Origin: Strigamia acuminata
Taxonomy: Eukaryota; Arthropoda; Chilopoda; Geophilomorpha; Linotaeniidae
DNA: 64,000 nucleotides
Direction: 5' to 3'
Assembly: GCA_949358305.1 (NCBI GenBank)
Contig: OX442314.1
Coordinates: 23,987,060 to 24,051,059 of the forward strand
The notes under the pieces: model-generated
Database searches by the model: none
What the model was told of the DNA's origin: nothing
What the model saw: the letters and a program-made list of their open reading frames with translations, nothing else
Part shown: piece after piece, positions 59,744 through 64,000 of the stretch
Numbering within the stretch: position 1 is the first letter of the stretch
Layout: every line of letters begins with the position of its first letter
Program-made: the position numbers and the translations under genes

Positions 59744-60270
59744 TTTCTGGCGCGCCACGACATTGCAACTAGACCAACTGGGCTTCTCCACCCGATTAGA
59801 TTCTGCCTGATGTTCAGTTCTGCTCGCATCTGCTCACTGCAGCAACATACACCCGGGCTTCAGTGCGTGTTCATTGGTTACTGCGCCACGTGACGTCATT
59901 CTCAATCGCAAACGAGGGGATGAAATGAAGAGTAGAGGGCAATACGGGGTGAGATGCCAAAAGGGGAGAGACACTCAATTATTGATCTGCTAATGCAATT
60001 ATTAGCTTTCAGTCGACACCTAGAAAAACAAACGTTTCAATTTGATTTCATTGCTTTTTTTATTCCATTTTCGTCGCTCGAAATTGTTTTGCTCGCTGGG
60101 AATAACTTGTTATTTAATCAATTCGTCACATTTATTGCATTTTACCACAATTTCATCATTCTAGTCTCTGGATTGACGTCAAATAGTGTGTGACGTGGGT
60201 CGGTGTAATCCTTTTTTAATTTACTCCGAGATGCGTAACCTTTCGAACGACGTCAGAGCTCTATTTTTAG
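59744..60270 (-). promoter_or_regulatory. probable Nmdar2 5' UTR and promoter with CRE, E-box and CCAAT motifs
   Basis: Immediately upstream of the start codon lies a GC-richer stretch. A CCAAT box (minus strand) is at 59873-59877. A CACGTG E-box (59887-59892) overlaps a perfect palindromic CRE TGACGTCA (59891-59898). A second full CRE is at 60174-60181, with partial CREs at 60191-60196 and about 60249-60256. The family logic is CREB-controlled, activity-dependent expression; the assignment as promoter is inference from position. Confidence 0.5.
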
Positions 60271-63200
60271 AACTTTTCCTCAAACATTTTTAAAGGTGAA
60301 AAATAAAAATATAGTTTAGAGTTCAGAGAGTTTCAAACATTAGCATAAACTAAGAGTAAAATTCAGCTTTTTGTGTGTGTGCACTGTGCACTGTGCGCTG
60401 ATGTTAAGGTGATACAGCATTGGCATGACAATTATGCTGAGATGTGCAGGCTTTCACAGGAACACTGACAGTCATTTCCCAGGGGCACCATTGGGGAAAA
60501 ATCACATTGACACACGACGTGGTGTTCTTGATGCTTGATTCGAGACATTTCAAGAGCATATAGCAAACTATGTAGTACAAAAGACGAAGAAAAGTAATTT
60601 CCATTGTTCTTTTTTATTTTCTTTTCTAGAATTTGTGGGGATAATAAAAACTGGTCACAAAATAGCTTTTTGGTATTTACTGTCAGCGAGTGAAATTTTT
60701 TGATATTTTAATACAAAATATATGAAATACGATGCGATTTGGATAGAATTTTCTCCCAATATTATCTATTTTTATCTCGACGTTTAACCTTTCTAAGACG
60801 TCGATTTTTAACTCCAGTTTTATAAAATAAATAAAAAAAAAAAATAAAAATCCAAAATTAATTTTGGCTGAAATTGGCCAGAAAGGAAACCCAAATCTCG
60901 GCTTAATGTTGTTTACATTTTTCGCCGTTAATTATGTCTCAAAATTTCTTTTTTTTGCCATTGAAGCACTGTGTATTCTGCAGCAACAAGTTCTATGTAC
61001 TTAGAAGCTATTACTCAAGACATAACATTACTTTTTTGTCACTGTTAAATTGTAATAGAACTTTGTTTACAACCTATGCCCTTTGTCAATCTCGCTTCCT
61101 TCCTTTTTATATCTTAAGATTTAAAAATTCCTGTCCATCTGTCCCCATTTCGCGAGTTCCACGCGTCTCACCCGGACGTAAAGGATTAAATGCTCGATTA
61201 AATACGATCATAAAAAAGAAAGAATGGTAAAAGATGGAGCCAGGAATAAAGAAGAGAAACACGGTGGCCACGAAGTTGGCATCGCAACAAAAAAATAAAA
61301 AATAAAATAAAACAAACAAACTCGCTACAGAAACAGCTAATTTTTTTAAATCTTTTAATCTTTAGGGAAAAACAACGTTTTTAGTGATCCGAATGCAACG
61401 ACTAATCTTGAAGTGCCTTAAAAACCATTATTCTAATAATGCATCAAAATTGACGGCGCTATTGATCTATTTTCATCAGCATGTGTTCACTCTTGGTAGT
61501 TGTTTATGACACTTTAGCACTTACCATAAAAACACCCAATATTAGATAGATTTTAATAAATATCTGAAATACTCAAAAGCGCAAAATGGAAAATTTCACG
61601 AACAATTACAGGGCGCACTTTATTTTTTAAATATAAATATCTCTAAAAACCAATTCCGTGTGGAATCTTAGAATCAAAGCTTTTTTTTTCTGTTGGTGTT
61701 GCTGAAATTAGTGTGTTTTACAATCGATGGCGTCTTAAAATCGAACACTATACCTACAGGCCTTTGTTGACAGTGGGAAACTAAAGATAAGACTTGAGAT
61801 GAAATTTGCATAGCTTGCGTTTATAGTACAAAGTTTAATTGAAAAAACAAATGACTATAAATTTACCAAAAAAATCCACGTTAGCACTGAAACTGGTGGT
61901 TGAATTTAATAAATAAAATTCACTTAGAAAAGACTGGGGGGATTACAACCAAATGGCACCACTTTCTCTTTCAATTAAATCTTATTTTTATCCCTTATCC
62001 TTTAGGATTTAAATACCAACTAAATTCAAATTTGGCTCAAATATTTCCCTGCGATTAAAAGTAATCCATTCATAACTCTTCATCCAAAAAAAAAATAAGA
62101 TTTTTAAAGGGCGATAGAGTTACTGCGAACGATTTGCTCGCAAATCATCATTACCGCACATTTCAGTGGCAGAATGACGCAATTATTTAAAACCTCACAT
62201 ATACCTCGCAGCAAACAAATGATTCACGTTTCCTCACTCGTTTTTACATTAAGTCAACATTACTTTGCCTTCGATGACAACTTCTACCTATAATCATTTT
62301 TCAAATCAACTGATCCACGTTTTTCAATTCTTTTACAGTAACATTTTCAACTTCTAATCGATTAAAACTGAGATATACGGTTAGGTTCGCGAGGGGTCAA
62401 ACGAGGGTTAACCAAGTTCAACTTTTCGCTGTGCATCGAGTCTCATTGCTCGATTTCGCGCCAGGAGTCGTCAAGTCTAGTGTGAATTGTTGTGTGAACT
62501 AACCTTAAGACTTTCAGATCCACTAGTTAATTAATTACCTTGTGTGTCTGAATGCAGATAATGCTACAAATTCCTCATTTCCAGACGTCCAGAAATGAAA
62601 AAGAATGGACAAAGCAATTAAGTGATTGCTTCCGGGCACTGCCAAGAAATAGAAATATCAATAATGAGTGCATGCACCTAAATATTTTTGGACGCCAGAG
62701 GAGGAATTTACATGTTATTATGACATCAATCAACCTAAAACTTCAATCTCAGACGCATGACCAAATATTGTCTGACATTTTTAATTAAAACTTATATTAC
62801 CAAACGATAGACATGCATGATTTATGCATGGTAACCACTTTCCCATCAAAGCAATAAATATTTTTTATTCGGATATATATTTTTAACTGTGTGGCCGGTG
62901 GTTCTGCTACCATCAACAGAAATCACTACCCACCATCCAACAGCCCCTTCCGATAAAAATCAAAAGATAAGTCGAATAAATGCCCAGATTGACAGAAAAG
63001 CTTATGCAACTGACCCGTCCTCAGCAGCTAACACGAAGACTAATGTTGTGTTGAAAAGTCCATACTCCATTGTGATAACTGGTAGCCTGGTAGGCCGGCC
63101 AGTGGCATAACTATTCTTATTTTATTTTTTATTTTAATTCCCTTACTAATTCGCGATCACAGATCACGGACCCATTTGACCACCACAAATACAAAACATA

Positions 63201-64000
63201 GTGCTTAAGAACCGCGACTTAGGGACGGATAATTTGTATTTACGCCACATATTGCTTTGACCACAATATAGACATCACAAATTTGGACAATATACTAAGT
63301 TGTTGATGCGACTAAATCATGACATCCGAGGAGCACGTGATGTGAGAACATTTCAAATCTATGACAGTTATTGAGACATTCAGTGCTAGATGTTGCTGTT
63401 GAATTCACAGATAACTTAATTGGTAATGTGCCATTCCAGCGATCAGGCGAGAAGTGATTTGATTCCCAATCCTCAACTCGTCAAACCTAATCTACTTGAT
63501 TTTCTATCACATTAGTATTCAGAGTCAATGATGTGCATGTTGAGTTCAAAAGCAATATTTAATACAAGTAAAAGAACGGATTTTTTAAAATATATTAGGT
63601 ATTTATTTAAAATACCAATAAACACTAAATTCATTCAGTTTAATATATGGTCTTCTCAGCCTTTCTACTGACAGCAAAAATAATTACAAGGTTCATATGG
63701 TCAGTTTTCCAGAAAAGTGAAAATTTCAAATTTTGCTTTACTAGAAAATAAAAAAATGGATTGTGTAAAAAAAAAACGGTTTTGCACAAACAATATTAAA
63801 AAACTTAATTCCATTTATAAAAGGTAGATTTTGGACTGGATTTTTTCATATTTTGGATATGATTTTTAATATATTTCCCACTCCAATTTAAAAAAATTAT
63901 TTTCTGGTTAATGTGTCTGTTTAAACCAGTTAATGAGACAGAATTCAGGGTCAAGTTAATAACACACTTCTTCAATTGGGTTTGTAATTTTGATGCCACT
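60271..64000. other. sequence upstream of Nmdar2, no supported gene
   Basis: AT-rich DNA with short open frames on both strands, none with a recognisable domain, signal or coding-like composition. No RNA gene or repeat array seen. Untranslated first exons of Nmdar2 could lie here but cannot be recognised from sequence alone. Confidence 0.5.

Larger units (their letters stand above)
54012..59215 (+). mobile_element. DIRS-type tyrosine-recombinase retrotransposon, 5.2 kb
   Basis: The hallmarks are all present: 132-bp inverted terminal arms (54028-54159 and 59036-59167), unique outer ends, and an internal complementary region (58743-58848) whose two halves are complementary to the left and right ends. 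The coding order is gag, RT-RNase H-methyltransferase, tyrosine recombinase. No target duplication is seen, as expected for integration by recombination. All arms look identical and all frames open, so the copy is young. It lies in Nmdar2 intron 1 in the antisense direction, ending 225 bp from exon 1. Confidence 0.93.
49642..59439 (-). other. Nmdar2 intron 1 (9.8 kb)
   Basis: Contains the 765-bp foldback element, the 31-bp minisatellite, a 15-bp hairpin and the complete DIRS element, which alone makes up over half of it. The unlisted parts at 49642-50155, 50921-51581, 51818-52677, 52717-54011 and 59216-59439 are AT-rich with nothing recognised. Confidence 0.8.

Noticed and set aside
60934-61230. 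98-codon plus-strand frame upstream of Nmdar2
   Set aside because: Composition is Phe/Leu/Tyr-rich as expected from random T-rich DNA; no motif.

Overview
The window is AT-rich nuclear DNA from an arthropod, probably a hexapod; the order cannot be set from this sequence. The evidence is a spliced, insect-type NMDA receptor subunit 2 gene (Nmdar2/GRIN2-like), GT-AG introns from 53 nt to about 36.8 kb, and a load of arthropod-type transposable elements.

One host gene organises almost the whole window. Nmdar2 runs on the minus strand from its start codon at 59743 to a stop at 2153. I resolve 18 coding exons whose splice phases all agree, giving a 1028-residue receptor. It has a signal peptide and amino-terminal domain (exons 1-7), ligand-binding S1 (8-10), the M1-M3 channel (11-13), S2 (14-16), M4 (16) and a short cytoplasmic tail ending in a PDZ-ligand-like tetrapeptide (17-18). 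Just upstream is a CRE/E-box/CCAAT promoter-like region (59873-60260). A short plus-strand terminal exon of another gene may occupy the left edge (3-179).

The introns are full of mobile DNA. Intron 2 (12679-49462) holds an apparently complete 14.5-kb Ty3/mdg1-like LTR retrotransposon (13463-27957) in the same orientation as the gene. Its LTRs appear identical and its target duplication is 4 bp. It carries gag, pol and a third 924-codon ORF with a DnaJ-like double CxxCxGxG motif. The same intron contains a TA-flanked MITE made of AACACCATGGTGTT palindromes (29454-29931), a hairpin-rich locus with a small membrane-protein ORF (38.7-39.6 kb), a Tc1-like remnant (about 45 kb) and a hairpin cluster at 48.4 kb.

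Intron 1 (49642-59439) holds a 765-bp foldback element (50156-50920), a 31-bp minisatellite (51582-51817) and an intact DIRS-type tyrosine-recombinase retrotransposon on the plus strand (54012-59215). The DIRS element has inverted terminal repeats, an internal complementary region, gag, RT-RNaseH-methyltransferase, recombinase, and three predicted spliceosomal introns of 60-62 nt. Intron 4 holds a decayed MULE transposase.

Two observations stand out. In the DIRS element, splicing or retaining intron 2 would switch between Gag and a Gag-Pol fusion, and pol has no start codon of its own upstream of its conserved region. In the Ty3-like element, an unrecognised zinc-motif ORF3, a Pro-rich insert of about 400 residues in Pol, an internal A48 tract and a 3' hairpin array with compensatory changes are combined. 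The stretch from 59.96 to 64 kb shows no gene I can support.
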